Origin: Neomesorhizobium albiziae
Lineage (GTDB): Bacteria > Pseudomonadota > Alphaproteobacteria > Rhizobiales > Rhizobiaceae
NCBI RefSeq assembly: GCF_900114255.1
Contig: NZ_FOSL01000032.1
Span: 1-33,884 of the forward strand
DNA: 33,884 nt
Direction of reading: 5' to 3'
The notes beneath the pieces were generated by a model. That model was not told the DNA's origin. It searched no databases and was given only the letters and a program-made list of their open reading frames with translations. How positions within the stretch are numbered: position 1 is the first letter of the stretch; every line of letters begins with the position of its first letter. This document shows positions 15,967 to 24,724 of the stretch, piece by piece. The translations under genes were made by a program, and so were the position numbers.

Positions 15967-17430
15967 TCACTTCTTTTTCTTGCCGGTCCGGTAATTTATG
16001 ATGTCCTGCGCCCGGACCCAGCCGGGGCTGCCGCGCTTGAACTTCATCTGCGAGCGCGCAGCAAAGATTTTCGCATCCTGATAGTTGCCACTGTAATAAT
16101 GGCCCTCGGCCAGGGCAAGCTCGGCGGACGCCTCGTCGCCAAGCCGGCCATAGGCCTGTGCGAGATACTGGTAGCCGGACACGTTCTGCTTGTCGCGCTC
16201 AAGGCCTTGCTGCAACACGTCGACCGCCTTGCGGACAAGTTCCGGCTTGCCCGTCGCCAACAGCGCCTGGCCGTAGCCGACCTGCAGCATGCTCGACTTG
16301 ACCGGATCGAGCTTCATGGCGCGCTCATAGGCCTGGGCGGCTTCTGCCGGCCGGTTCGCCTTCATCAGCGAGTCGGCACGCAACTCCTGGAAATAGGGGT
16401 TTTTCGGCCGCTCCTTGATCAGCGCGTCGGCCTTGGCGACCGCGGTGCGCGGATTGCCGTACTGGTAAGCCGAGATCGCTTCGGCATAGGTGGCTGCCAG
16501 GCCGCCGCGCTGCTTGCGGAACAGCCGCGAGGCGCCTTCCGCTCCCTGCGTGAAGACGGCGATCTTGGCCCGCATCAGATCGTGTCGCTCCTGCAGCGTC
16601 GGCGAATCCTGGGTGTTGAAGTAGGGGCTGGCCTGCGCCAGCGTCTCCAGGTTGGCGATACGTTCGCGCGGCACCGGATGGCTGATCTGGTAGGGATCGA
16701 TCTTGGTGCCGGAGAGCGACAGCGCGCTCTGGAAGCGCCCAAAGGTCTTCAGCATGCCCTTGGCCGACTGGTGCGTGGCGTTCAGGTAGGTGATGGCCGA
16801 GCGGTCGGCGGTGATTTCCTCGGTGCGCTGGTAGCCGAGCAGGCCACGCCGGGCGAATTCACCGCCGCCGGCCGCGATGCCGGCGCCGGCCTGCGCCACT
16901 TCGCCCGAGTTCGAGGCAGCGCCCGCGACGACCGCGCCAAGGCCAAGGAGGCCAGCCACGATGGCCATGGTCTGTGCGCGCTCGAGCTGTTCGCGCAGCC
17001 GTTCCTGGTGGCCGCCGGCGATGTGGCCGGCCTCGTGCGCCAGCACGCCGATGATTTCGTTGGGCGTTTCCGCCATCAGCAGCGCGCCGGTGTTGATGAA
17101 GATGCGGCGGCCGGCGACGAAGGCGTTGAAGCGGCGGTCGTTGACCAGGATGATATCGATGTTGGACTTGCTCAGCCCGGCAGCACCCAGGATCGGGCGT
17201 GCGTAGTCGCGCACCAGCGCTTCGATCTCGGCATCGCGCACGATCGGCACGCTGCCTTGAGCGGACGCGACCGTCGGCGCGGCGGTCAGCACAGGCGTCG
17301 CCACCGCGACGGCAACGGCCGAGCGCAGCACAATCGCAAACGTCGCGGACAGAATCGATCTGGTCGGCATGGTGGGAATCACTCGTAGATGAGCACGGCG
17401 CCAATGAAAAGGCAGCTTGCGAGGGATCAT
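15967..17430 (-). CDS. M48-family (BepA-like) periplasmic metalloprotease with TPR repeats
   Basis: In the 487-aa frame, zinc-site motif HEAGH is at 132-136 and the third ligand, Glu205, lies in EEITADRSA. These define the M48 peptidases. The C-terminal half (about 290-470) is TPR-like, with paired helices such as NPYFQELRADSLMKANRPAEA. Together they match BepA-type proteases, which help assemble or degrade outer-membrane proteins. The N-terminus has a signal peptide ending near AQG (59). The start is unsure: ATG 17430 has GGGGA 10 bases ahead, while ATG 17370 gives a more ordinary signal peptide. It is the first gene of the minus-strand block and is divergent from the aminotransferase gene. 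Confidence 0.9.
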   Translation of the reverse strand: MIPRKLPFHWRRAHLRVIPTMPTRSILSATFAIVLRSAVAVAVATPVLTAAPTVASAQGSVPIVRDAEIEALVRDYARPILGAAGLSKSNIDIILVNDRRFNAFVAGRRIFINTGALLMAETPNEIIGVLAHEAGHIAGGHQERLREQLERAQTMAIVAGLLGLGAVVAGAASNSGEVAQAGAGIAAGGGEFARRGLLGYQRTEEITADRSAITYLNATHQSAKGMLKTFGRFQSALSLSGTKIDPYQISHPVPRERIANLETLAQASPYFNTQDSPTLQERHDLMRAKIAVFTQGAEGASRLFRKQRGGLAATYAEAISAYQYGNPRTAVAKADALIKERPKNPYFQELRADSLMKANRPAEAAQAYERAMKLDPVKSSMLQVGYGQALLATGKPELVRKAVDVLQQGLERDKQNVSGYQYLAQAYGRLGDEASAELALAEGHYYSGNYQDAKIFAARSQMKFKRGSPGWVRAQDIINYRTGKKKK

Positions 17431-17537
17431 GAACTTGTGATCCCCACATCATTCGGGCATTTGTGCGGCGCCGCAGCGCATTGAGCGCCGCGCCCGCCGC
17501 AAATATGCCCGGCGGAGAAGAACGGAAAGGGCCCTCC

Positions 17538-18686
17538 ATGGTTGTTTCGCTTTCGCGCCGCGGCGACGTCGAGCCGTTCCACGCGATGGACATTCTGGCG
17601 GAAGCGAACAGGCTAAAAGCGCAGGGCGTGCCGGTGATCTCCATGGCGGTCGGCCAGCCGTCCGACCCGGCGCCCACACGCGTGCTGGAGGTGGCTGCGA
17701 ACGCGCTGAAAAATGGCCGGATCGGCTACACCGACGCATTGGGACTGGCATCCCTGCGCAAGGCGATCGCCGACCACTACGCCGACCACTACGGGCTGGA
17801 GATCGCACCCGGCCGGATCGCGGTGACGACCGGCTCTTCGGCAGCCTTCAACCTGGCCTTCCTGGCGATGTTCGACCCGGGCGACCGCGTCGCTATCGCG
17901 GCTCCCGGCTATCCCGCCTATCGCAACATCATGACGGCGCTGGGCATCGAGGTGGTCGAGATCGAGCTTGGTGGAGACGCCTACCTGCATGCCGGCCACA
18001 TCGAGGCCGCACATGCCGAAAAACCGCTCAAGGGCGTGCTTTTCGCCAGCCCCGCCAATCCGACTGGCGCGGTGGTTCCCGCTGAGGAATTGAAGCTCAT
18101 CGTCGAAACCGCCGAAAAGCTCGGCATCGGGGTGATTTCGGACGAAATCTACCACCGGCTCGCCTATGACGCGCCGGACGCCACGGCACTCGCCTATGGC
18201 AGCGGCGTCACGGTGATCAACTCTTTTTCGAAATACTACTGCATGACCGGTTGGCGCGTCGGCTGGATGGTGCTGCCCGAACCCCTTGTGCGGCAGGTCG
18301 AGCGCATTGCGCAAAGCCTCTACATATCAGCGCCGGAACTGTCGCAGATCGCGGCGACTGAGGCCTTTCACGCAACGCAGGAGCTGGAGGCGGTGAAGGC
18401 ACGCTATGCCTGGAATCGCGAACTCCTGATGAAACGCCTGCCTGAGCTCGGCTTTCCGCTGGCCGCGCCTATGGATGGCGCTTTCTACGCCTTCTGCGAT
18501 GTCACCCGGCACACCAATGACAGCATGGCTTTTGCCCGAAAAATGCTGGCCAAGGCGCATGTGGCGGCAACGCCGGGGCGCGATTTCGACCCGCTTGCGG
18601 GACATAGAACCATGCGCTTTTCCTATGCCGGCAGCCACGACGAGATGGTCGAGGCGATGGCGCGCATCGAGCGCTGGCTGAAATAG
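17538..18686 (+). CDS. Class I/II pyridoxal-phosphate aminotransferase
   Basis: The ATG at 17538 has AAGG seven bases ahead; the longer frame from 17463 is not family-like. The 382-aa product follows fold type I: ISMAVGQPSDPAP (substrate-side), GYTDALGLASLRKAIADHY, TTGSSAAFNLAF, SPANPTGAVV (171-180), DEIYHRLAY (Asp202 for the pyridine nitrogen), NSFSKYYCMTGWRVGW with the Schiff-base Lys232, and a final FSYAG with the carboxylate-binding region just before the end. It probably transaminates an amino acid with a 2-oxo acid. The exact substrate (aspartate, alanine or other) cannot be told. glsA starts 9 bases after its stop, so glutamate made by GlsA might feed it. Confidence 0.92.
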   Translation: MVVSLSRRGDVEPFHAMDILAEANRLKAQGVPVISMAVGQPSDPAPTRVLEVAANALKNGRIGYTDALGLASLRKAIADHYADHYGLEIAPGRIAVTTGSSAAFNLAFLAMFDPGDRVAIAAPGYPAYRNIMTALGIEVVEIELGGDAYLHAGHIEAAHAEKPLKGVLFASPANPTGAVVPAEELKLIVETAEKLGIGVISDEIYHRLAYDAPDATALAYGSGVTVINSFSKYYCMTGWRVGWMVLPEPLVRQVERIAQSLYISAPELSQIAATEAFHATQELEAVKARYAWNRELLMKRLPELGFPLAAPMDGAFYAFCDVTRHTNDSMAFARKMLAKAHVAATPGRDFDPLAGHRTMRFSYAGSHDEMVEAMARIERWLK

Positions 18687-18695
18687 GCGGGGACG

Positions 18696-19628
18696 ATGGC
18701 TGAACTCGAAAAGGCGCTGGCCGATATCGCCGCCGAAATGGCGGCGCGCACCGACCGCGGCAACGTCGCCACCTACATTCCGCAGCTCGGCAAGATCGAT
18801 CCGCAGAAGTTCGGCATCGCGGTCGCCACCAACGACGGCAGCGTGCTGGTGGCTGGCGATGCCGACGAGGCGTTTTCGATCCAGAGCATTTCCAAGGTTT
18901 TCACGCTGACGCTGGCTCTGGGCGAGGTGGGAGACGCGTTGTGGAAGCGGGTGGGCCGCGAGCCTTCCGGCAATCCGTTCAACTCGATCGTCCAGCTCGA
19001 GCACGAGAACGGCATTCCGCGCAATCCGTTCATCAATGCCGGCGCCATCGTCATTTCCGATATCATGCTGGCCGGGCATCGTCCGCGCGAAACGATCGGC
19101 GAAATCGTGCGCTTCGTCCGCTTTCTGGCCGATGACGACACCATTGCGATCGACCACGCGGTCGCCGCCTCCGAGCAGGCCACCGGCTTTCGCAATTTCG
19201 CGCTTGCCAATTACATGAAGTCGTTTGGCAATCTACGCCATCCGCCGGAACTGTCGTTGGGTGTCTATTTCCACCAGTGCGCCATCGCGATGAGCTGCCG
19301 GCAGCTTGCGATGGCCGGACGCTTCCTCGCCAATGATGGCCGCCATCCGGAGACCGGGCATTCGGTGGTCTCGGCTGAACGCGCGCGGCGCATCGCATCG
19401 CTGATGCTGACCTGCGGCCACTACGACGGCTCCGGCGAGTTCGCCTTCAAGGTCGGAATTCCCGGCAAGAGCGGCGTCGGCGGCGGCATACTGGGCATCG
19501 TGCCTGGCGTCGGCTCGATGGCTGTCTGGTCGCCAGGCCTCAACGCCAACGGCAATTCGCAACTTGGCTCGATTGCGCTGGAAATGCTGGCGAAAGCGAT
19601 GAACTGGTCGATCTTCGCGCCACGATAG
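18696..19628 (+). CDS. glsA: Glutaminase (serine-dependent, GlsA type)
   Basis: GlsA hydrolyses L-glutamine to glutamate and ammonia. The 310-aa product has the beta-lactamase-like SxxK motif in [11 protein letters not shown], with catalytic Ser64 and Lys67. Other family blocks are [10 protein letters not shown], a Tyr-bearing [36 protein letters not shown] and [13 protein letters not shown], in the usual order and length. It forms a probable operon with the aminotransferase gene just upstream and is closed by a strong terminator. Confidence 0.95.
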   Translation: MAELEKALADIAAEMAARTDRGNVATYIPQLGKIDPQKFGIAVATNDGSVLVAGDADEAFSIQSISKVFTLTLALGEVGDALWKRVGREPSGNPFNSIVQLEHENGIPRNPFINAGAIVISDIMLAGHRPRETIGEIVRFVRFLADDDTIAIDHAVAASEQATGFRNFALANYMKSFGNLRHPPELSLGVYFHQCAIAMSCRQLAMAGRFLANDGRHPETGHSVVSAERARRIASLMLTCGHYDGSGEFAFKVGIPGKSGVGGGILGIVPGVGSMAVWSPGLNANGNSQLGSIALEMLAKAMNWSIFAPR

Positions 19629-19654
19629 GAACTGGCGGCGCGCATCCCGGACAT

Positions 19655-19694
19655 AAAAAGGCCGCGCTATCCCAATGGAAGCGCGGCCTTTTTT
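19655..19694. terminator. Strong bidirectional terminator between glsA and rne
   Basis: GGCCGCGCT (19660-19668) and AGCGCGGCC (19680-19688) form a perfect 9-bp stem with an 11-nt loop. AAAAA precedes and TTTTTT follows, so it works for glsA on the plus strand and rne on the minus strand. Confidence 0.93.
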
Positions 19695-19720
19695 GTTCTC
19701 AGATCGAGAAGTGCGCGAGC

Positions 19721-22618
19721 CTAGAAAAAACTCTTGCGCTGCCACCAACCGGCTTTCTTGGGCTTCGGCTCCTCGTCATTGGCGGCGGTCGACGAAACGA
19801 TCGGCTCCGGCGGCGTTTCGCTCGGCTCGGCCTTGCGACGCGACACCCGCTGGCGGGGTTTTTCTTCCTCGGCGGCCGGTTCGGCGGCAATCGGCGCCGT
19901 TTCCGGAGCGATCGCGATCGGCTCCGCCGGTGCTTCGGCCGATACGGTTTCGCTTGCCGCAGCTTCGGCAGCGGCGGCAGCTTCCGCCTCCGCCTTCTTT
20001 GACTTGGCGGTGCGGCGCGGCTTTTTCGGCTTCGCCGCTGGAGCCTCTTCTGCAGCCGGCTCGGCTTCGATCACCACCGGCTCGACGGTTTCGACGGCCT
20101 CGACTGTTGTGTCGGTCGCAGCTACGGCTGCTGCCGCGGCTTCTGCCGTCTCCTCGTCGTCCTTGCGGTTGCGCTTGCCGCCGCGCTTTCCACGGCGGCG
20201 CTTCTTGTGCTCGCCCGCCTCATCGCCAGTTTCCGGCGTTTCAGTGGCGATCATCTCGGCACCGCCCGCTTCGATGGCGGAGCTCGTTTCACCGCCTTCA
20301 TCCAGCGCGGCGACAGCCGTCGCCACGTGCGCGGCTTCGTTTGGCGCGGCGACGTGCTGGCCATGTTCGTGATCGCGCTCACGGTCACGTCCGCCACGGC
20401 GCCGGCGACGGCGCTTGCGCTTGCGGTCATGATGGCGGTCGCCTTCTTCGCTGCGCTGTTCGGGGCGGGCAGGGCGCTCGACAGCCTCGACGACGACTTC
20501 CTCTTCCTCGTCGACGATCTCGACTTCCTCGGGCTCTTCCGGCTCTACATAGGAAATTGCGGGAGCTGGAGCCGCCTCGGTCCAGCCGGCGGGCTTTTCG
20601 GCGAGCGCGCCGCGGAAGATCGCATAGTGTTGCGCGCCAACAGTCTCGTCTGTTTCCAGGGTGATGCTCACCGCGAAACGCGTCTCCAGTTCGACCAGCT
20701 TGGAGCGCTTGTGGTTGAGCACATAAAGCGCGGTCGCGGCGGGGGTGCGCACGGTGATGTGGCTGCGCGAATCCTTCAGCAGGAATTCCTCGATCGCCCT
20801 AACCACGAGCAGCGCCACCGACGAATCCGACCTTACATGCCCCGTACCGCCGCAATGCGGGCAGGGCTTCATGGTGGATTCAAGCACGCTGGCGCGGATG
20901 CGCTGGCGCGACATTTCGAGCAGGCCGAAATGCGAGATGCGACCGACCTGGATACGGGCGCGGTCGTTCTTGAGGTGGTCCTTCAACCGCTTCTCGACGG
21001 CGCGGTTGTTGCGGTTCTCCTCCATGTCGATGAAGTCGATGACGATCAGGCCGGCGAGGTCGCGCAGCCTGAGCTGACGGGCGACTTCCTCCGCCGCTTC
21101 CAGGTTGGTCTGGAGCGCGGTGTCCTCGATCGAATGTTCCTTGGTGGAACGGCCGGAGTTGACGTCGATGGAAACCAGCGCCTCGGTCTGGTTGATGATG
21201 ATGTAGCCGCCGCTCTTCAACGTCACCTGCGGTTGCAGCATGCGGTCGAGCTGCGCCTCGATGCCGTTGCGGGCGAAAATCGGCGAGCTGTCGCGATAGG
21301 GCTGAACCACCTTGGCGTGGCTCGGCATCAGCATGCGCATGAAGTCCTTGGCCTCGCGATAGCCTTCGTCGCCGGCGACAAGAACCTCGTCGATATCCTT
21401 GTTGTAGAGATCGCGGACCGAGCGCTTGATCAGGCTGCCTTCCTCATAGACGAGGGCGGGCGCAGTCGACTGCAGCGTGAGATTGCGGACGTTTTCCCAA
21501 AGCCGCATCAGATATTCGTAGTCGCGCTTGATCTCGGCCTTGGTGCGGCTTTCGCCGGCTGTGCGCAGGATGACGCCCATGCCTTGCGGGACGCCCAGAT
21601 CCTGGACGACTTCCTTCAGGCGCTTGCGGTCCTGGGCGTTGGTGATCTTCCTGGAAATGCCGCCGCCGCGCGCGGTGTTCGGCATCAGCACGGAATAGCG
21701 GCCGGCGAGCGACAGGTAGGTCGTCAGTGCGGCGCCCTTGTTGCCGCGCTCTTCCTTGACCACCTGCACCAGCAGGATCTGCCGGCGCTTGATGACTTCC
21801 TGGATCTTGTAGTTGCGGCGCGCCGGCTTGCGGCGGTTGCGCACTTCTTCGAGTGCGTCCTCGGCGCCGACCGATTCGACCTCGTTGTCGTCGCCATGCG
21901 ACCCATGAACTTCCTCGATGACGCCGCGCGTCTCGCTCTTGGAAGACTCCGTGTCGGCATTCGAGTCGGGAACGGGTTCGGAGATAACGTCGGCGTCGAC
22001 CGCCGCGGCGATCACGGTCGGGCCGCTGCTCTCGCCGTCGTCATCGCCATCGCCATCGTCGCGATCGCCCTCAGCGGATTCGTCACCGGCAACCGCTGTT
22101 TCTCGCGGTGCTTCGTTGTCGAATTCGGTGCTTGCGGCTTCGCCGCTCGCTTCAGCCGTATCGCCGGAGACGGGATCGCCGTCGTCGCCGGTGGTTTCGT
22201 CGCCGCCGTCGCTGGCGCGGCGCTCGTCGCGGCCACGATTCTTGCCACCGCGCCGCCGGCGCCGGTTGCTGTTGCGATTGCGGTCCTGCCGCTCGTCGCC
22301 ATCATTGTCCTCGTCGTCCTCGGCTTCGGCCTCTTCGGCTTCGGCGCGCAAAAGCGCCTGACGGTCGGCGACAGGGATCTGGTAGTAGTCGGGATGGATT
22401 TCACTGAAGGCGAGGAAACCGTGACGGTTCCCGCCGTATTCGACGAAGGCAGCCTGAAGGGAGGGTTCGACGCGGGTTACGCGAGCGAGATAGATGTTTC
22501 CTTTGAGCTGTTTCTTGTCCTGCGATTCAAAATCAAATTCTTCGATGCGGTTACCGCGAACGACAACAACCCGTGTTTCCTCCGGGTGGGAGGCGTCTAT
22601 AAGCATTTTGTTGGGCAT
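19721..22618 (-). CDS. rne: Ribonuclease E/G with large S1-domain insertion
   Basis: RNase E starts mRNA decay and processes rRNA and tRNA precursors. The ATG at 22618 (MPNKMLIDAS) has GGAG 10 bases ahead, giving 965 aa. The S1 domain begins near residue 38 (LKGNIYLARVTRVEPSLQAAF) and is split by an insertion at about 92-265 of alternating acidic and basic low-complexity sequence, then resumes with QILLVQVVKEERGNKGAALT. The DNase I-like core has Asp485 (VSIDVNSG) and Asp528 (VIDFIDMEEN), the equivalents of E. coli Asp303 and Asp346. The zinc-link is CPHCGG (Cys586, Cys589). The tail from about 690 is disordered, with Arg-rich patches likely to bind RNA or partners, ending GWWQRKSFF. This layout is typical of alphaproteobacteria. 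Confidence 0.96.
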   Translation of the reverse strand: MPNKMLIDASHPEETRVVVVRGNRIEEFDFESQDKKQLKGNIYLARVTRVEPSLQAAFVEYGGNRHGFLAFSEIHPDYYQIPVADRQALLRAEAEEAEAEDDEDNDGDERQDRNRNSNRRRRRGGKNRGRDERRASDGGDETTGDDGDPVSGDTAEASGEAASTEFDNEAPRETAVAGDESAEGDRDDGDGDDDGESSGPTVIAAAVDADVISEPVPDSNADTESSKSETRGVIEEVHGSHGDDNEVESVGAEDALEEVRNRRKPARRNYKIQEVIKRRQILLVQVVKEERGNKGAALTTYLSLAGRYSVLMPNTARGGGISRKITNAQDRKRLKEVVQDLGVPQGMGVILRTAGESRTKAEIKRDYEYLMRLWENVRNLTLQSTAPALVYEEGSLIKRSVRDLYNKDIDEVLVAGDEGYREAKDFMRMLMPSHAKVVQPYRDSSPIFARNGIEAQLDRMLQPQVTLKSGGYIIINQTEALVSIDVNSGRSTKEHSIEDTALQTNLEAAEEVARQLRLRDLAGLIVIDFIDMEENRNNRAVEKRLKDHLKNDRARIQVGRISHFGLLEMSRQRIRASVLESTMKPCPHCGGTGHVRSDSSVALLVVRAIEEFLLKDSRSHITVRTPAATALYVLNHKRSKLVELETRFAVSITLETDETVGAQHYAIFRGALAEKPAGWTEAAPAPAISYVEPEEPEEVEIVDEEEEVVVEAVERPARPEQRSEEGDRHHDRKRKRRRRRRGGRDRERDHEHGQHVAAPNEAAHVATAVAALDEGGETSSAIEAGGAEMIATETPETGDEAGEHKKRRRGKRGGKRNRKDDEETAEAAAAAVAATDTTVEAVETVEPVVIEAEPAAEEAPAAKPKKPRRTAKSKKAEAEAAAAAEAAASETVSAEAPAEPIAIAPETAPIAAEPAAEEEKPRQRVSRRKAEPSETPPEPIVSSTAANDEEPKPKKAGWWQRKSFF

Positions 22619-23285
22619 TATTTCTTGTCTCCCCGGCAGCCGCCAACAGAGGCAACCGGGCATACGAGCCCTGCCTTGCACCTGTCGGGAATGACATGCC
22701 GGACAATTGAGGGTTCGCCGGCCGCTGCCGCAGCGCGATCGACAGACCGCCCGCCGCCACGATGGCGCGGGAATATCCGGTCTTGTCCATGATCGCGCTT
22801 GAAGCCATCGCGTAACCTTGCAGAACCATTACAACTAAAGCCCGGGAAATCCGGACCAGCGATCTTCTTTGCTCTTACAGAGCCGGTGCGGGAGTGCCGT
22901 CCCGACCGTTTTCCTCACCAAGGGTTTCCGACTCACGCAGAAACGCCTTGAAGAAATCCTTCGGAAACACCGTGCCGATCGCAACCTGCGATTGGAACCG
23001 AGTTTTCGTCGCCAGACATGAAATGAAACGGCGGTGCGGACCGGTTCCGAGCATTGCGGTGATCCAATGTCGCTTTTATGATTTGCAGGCCTCAATGGCA
23101 ACCCTGTTTTCAATGCCGGCAAAACAGCATTCCGCTGGGGAATGTGATCAAGAAAGGCTTGGTTAACCATAAATGGATACAAGTTGTTAATCGCCGCCGT
23201 GTCCGTACTCGCATATGCTCAAGCGAGTCGAAAGCTGGCGGTGGCTGTTCGAGCGTCCTGAAATGCGTATTGGGGTAATGCTGAT
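22619..23285. other. Divergent leader/promoter region between rne and the amidase gene
   Basis: This 667-base stretch has only frames without family resemblance. It must contain the rne promoter and 5' leader (minus) and the amidase promoter (plus). A TTAACCAT octamer at 23163-23170, a CtrA half-site, lies about 120 bases ahead of the amidase start. A small hairpin, CATTCC/GGAATG, is at 23128-23144. In enterobacteria a long rne leader mediates autoregulation; whether this leader does so is open. Confidence 0.45.
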
Positions 23286-24515
23286 TTGAGCGCGAGGGCA
23301 AATTTCTCCAGCATCGGGCTGCGCGCCGCGGCCTGCGGCATTCTTCTTTCCCTGTCGGCCCTGCTGACGCCGTCCGCAAGCGCCGCACCGCTCGAGGCGA
23401 AGGCGTACAAGATGGCCGGCGATGCCACCCGCATGCGCGTCGTCATGCAGTTTGACCGGGAGCCCGATCCGAAGTGGTTCCTGCTGCGCGGGCCGCACCG
23501 GCTGGTGATCGACCTGCCGGAGACCAATTTTTCCGTCGATGCGCGCGAGTTGAAGGCGCGTGGCCTGATCTCCGGCGTGCGTTTCGGCAATGTCGGGGAG
23601 GGGCGTTCACGGCTGATCCTTTCGGCGAAAGGGCCGTTCACCGTCGAGCGCATCGACGTGCTGGAGAATGAAAAGGCGCCGGGCTACCGGCTGGTCGCCG
23701 ATATCGCGGCGGCATCGGACAAGGCGTTCGATGCGGCGCTGGCCGAGCAGGCCGAGACCACCGGCTCGACCCAGGCGACCAAGAAGGCCGATCGGCTTGG
23801 CGTGGTTGCCGCGCGGCGCGCCAAACCCTTCACCATCGTCATCGACCCGGGCCATGGCGGCATTGACGGCGGCGCCGAAGGCGTCAACGGCACGGTCGAG
23901 AAGTCGATCACGCTGGCGTTTGCGCTAGAGTTGAAGAAAAAACTGGCCGAAACAGGTCCTTACGACGTTTTCCTTACGCGCGAGAAGGACGATTTCCTGC
24001 GGCTCGACGAGCGCGTCCGCATCGCCCGCCAGCACGAGGCCGACCTGTTCATCTCGATCCACGCCGACACGATCCGACTGAAGGGCATCCGCGGCGCAAC
24101 AGTCTATACAGTTTCCGACAAGGCATCGGATGCCGAGGCAGCCGCGCTTGCGGCGCGCGAAAACCTTTCAGACCAGCTTGCCGGCATCGAGATCCAGGAA
24201 GAGAATCACGAGGTCGCCGACATTCTGGTCGATCTGATCCGCCGCGAGACCCACAATTTCTCGATGCGCTTCGCCCGCTCGCTGGTTGGCGAGTTGTCGG
24301 ATGCGGTTGAACTTATCAACAATCCGCATCGTTCCGCGGGATTCAGGGTGCTGAAGGCGCCAGACGTGCCCTCGGTGCTGGTCGAACTCGGCTACCTGTC
24401 CAACCCAAAGGATGAAGCGCAGCTTCGCGATCCGGACTGGCGCGGCAAGGCGGCCGCGCGTATATCGGCGGCGGTTGCGCTGTTCGCTGGCGAACGCACC
24501 GGTACGGGCGGCTAG
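23286..24515 (+). CDS. amiC: N-acetylmuramoyl-L-alanine amidase with AMIN domain (AmiC type)
   Basis: This periplasmic zinc amidase cuts the bond between MurNAc and the stem peptide, chiefly to split daughter cells. A TGA at 23259 excludes an earlier in-frame start, so the TTG at 23286 with GGGG about 10 bases ahead is used; it yields a full signal peptide (cleavage after SASA near 34). The AMIN domain, which targets septal peptidoglycan, covers about 36-145. The Amidase_3 domain holds the zinc ligands His190 (DPGHGGIDGG), Glu205 (VEKSITL) and His259 (ISIHAD), and the catalytic Glu367 (VLVELGYLSN). The block between about 280 and 345 corresponds to the regulatory helix that EnvC-like activators displace. 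Length is 409 aa. The PBP1A gene follows on the same strand. Confidence 0.95.
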   Translation: MSARANFSSIGLRAAACGILLSLSALLTPSASAAPLEAKAYKMAGDATRMRVVMQFDREPDPKWFLLRGPHRLVIDLPETNFSVDARELKARGLISGVRFGNVGEGRSRLILSAKGPFTVERIDVLENEKAPGYRLVADIAAASDKAFDAALAEQAETTGSTQATKKADRLGVVAARRAKPFTIVIDPGHGGIDGGAEGVNGTVEKSITLAFALELKKKLAETGPYDVFLTREKDDFLRLDERVRIARQHEADLFISIHADTIRLKGIRGATVYTVSDKASDAEAAALAARENLSDQLAGIEIQEENHEVADILVDLIRRETHNFSMRFARSLVGELSDAVELINNPHRSAGFRVLKAPDVPSVLVELGYLSNPKDEAQLRDPDWRGKAAARISAAVALFAGERTGTGG

Positions 24516-24724
24516 CAGGCCGGCAACTGCGGATGCGCGAATCGTTGCGCATGCACCACAGTTCATGATTTAATTGGGTCGAATTGGATGGGCCTCTCGA
24601 TGCTGCCGCATTTTGCCCACAACGGCACGACAAGAGTTGACCTCAACGGATCGGGAGAGTTCCGGCGGCTAGTGGCCGTGGCCATATATTCGGCCAAAAC
24701 CCCGATCTTTGCACTGGAGCGGGC

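Noticed and set aside
15931-17388. 485-codon plus-strand frame opposite the M48 protease gene
   Set aside because: Shadow frame rich in Arg and Gln. The HEAGH/TPR protein on the other strand is the real gene.
20207-22792. 861-codon plus-strand frame opposite rne
   Set aside because: It mirrors the low-complexity, GC-rich rne coding sequence, has the composition of an antisense frame (Ala/Val/Asp/Arg-rich without motifs), and rne is unmistakable.
24533-24552. ATGCGC/GCGCAT hairpin after the amidase gene
   Set aside because: 6-bp stem with no T tract. The distance to mrcA leaves either termination or read-through possible, and nothing decides it.
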